Of a stretch of DNA of 5,638 bases, positions 5,560 through 5,638 are shown piece after piece. Position numbers and translations under genes: made by a program. The notes beneath the pieces were generated by a model that saw nothing but the letters and a program-made list of their open reading frames with translations, made no database searches and was not told where the DNA came from. The stretch is from a crenarchaeote SCGC AAA261-N23 (GTDB lineage: Archaea > Thermoproteota > Thermoprotei > Gearchaeales > Gearchaeaceae): NCBI GenBank assembly GCA_000375685.1, contig AQVQ01000059.1, forward strand, positions 1-5,638, given 5' to 3'. Within the stretch, counting starts at the first letter, position 1. The number at the start of each line of letters is the position of its first letter.

Positions 5560-5638
5560 ACCGAGGTAATTTTAACGGAATTATAAAGAAAACTATTCAA
5601 GAGATGGGAGGAATTGATATAGTAGTAAATGTTGCAGG
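5535..5638. repeat. 25-bp perfect inverted repeat at the window end
   Basis: Positions 5535-5559 and 5614-5638 are exact reverse complements over 25 bases, separated by a 54-nt loop, with the right arm ending exactly at the last base of the window. Both arms code, on opposite strands, for DIVVNVAG of an SDR. The first base inside the loop no longer pairs (5560 A against 5613 A). This is the layout of a fold-back chimera or a graph-assembly contig end rather than a terminator or operator. Confidence 0.92.
5562..5638 (+). CDS. SDR fragment on the opposite strand (probably the missing upstream part of the SDR)
   Basis: Frame 5562 reads on the plus strand RGNFNGIIKKTIQEMGG and then IDIVVNVAG, running into the window end. 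This is the alpha-helix plus NNAG strand that normally precedes YPLDTSLW in an SDR. It ends with the same peptide, encoded by the same bases, with which the minus-strand SDR begins. Joining this fragment to the minus-strand gene at DIVVNVAG would give a continuous SDR. A separate divergent SDR gene is possible but would leave the minus-strand gene without its coenzyme-binding half. No start codon belongs to it here. Confidence 0.6.

Noticed and set aside
5535..5638. Inverted repeat as transposon end, integron site or intrinsic terminator
   Set aside because: Both arms are coding sequence of a conserved SDR motif, there is no transposase or target-site duplication, and no U-tract follows.

Overview
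The window is archaeal. It encodes transcription factor B (TFB), a TFE-beta/Rpc34-type factor with a four-cysteine C-terminus, the H/ACA protein Gar1, ribosomal protein eS8, SRP19, an archaeal/eukaryotic-type tyrosyl-tRNA synthetase, and an archaeal-type cofactor-independent phosphoglycerate mutase. It also carries two tRNA-Glu genes without an encoded CCA. The DNA is strongly AT-rich, while both tRNAs are about 59% G+C by hand count, which argues against extreme hyperthermophily. The compact layout, overlapping genes, lack of visible Shine-Dalgarno motifs and a TFE-beta gene would fit an uncultivated, possibly DPANN-type, archaeon, but the lineage is inference. Both ends fall inside genes and the right end folds back on itself, so this looks like a whole short contig.

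Layout: Position 1-735 (+) is the C-terminal part of ApgM. Everything else that is confidently coding lies on the minus strand. Read in the direction of transcription (right to left) there is an SDR oxidoreductase lacking its N-terminus (5559-5045), a Nudix hydrolase of the Ap4A-hydrolase type (5001-4543), tRNA-Glu(UUC) and tRNA-Glu(CUC) in tandem (4491-4304), then eS8 and SRP19 overlapping by 1 nt. After a 155-nt AT-rich gap comes the cluster gar1-tfb-TFE-beta-tyrS (3428-803), where gar1/tfb overlap by 14 nt and tfb/TFE-beta by 4 nt. The tyrS 3' end converges with apgM across 67 nt.

Functionally the block concerns gene expression. TFB and TFE-beta act in promoter opening, eS8 in the ribosome, Gar1 in RNA pseudouridylation, TyrRS and two tRNA-Glu in decoding, and SRP19 in protein targeting. 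The Nudix enzyme and the SDR are housekeeping or metabolic additions.

I see no new defence, mobile or CRISPR-like system. The points most worth a second look are: (1) a 25-bp perfect inverted repeat at the right end that encodes the same SDR peptide on both strands, most simply a fold-back assembly or amplification artefact; (2) a TyrRS with two complete KMSKS motifs exactly 11 residues apart; (3) tfb and TFE-beta translationally overlapped; (4) two tRNA-Glu genes with nearly identical bodies but three compensatory base-pair differences in the acceptor stem.
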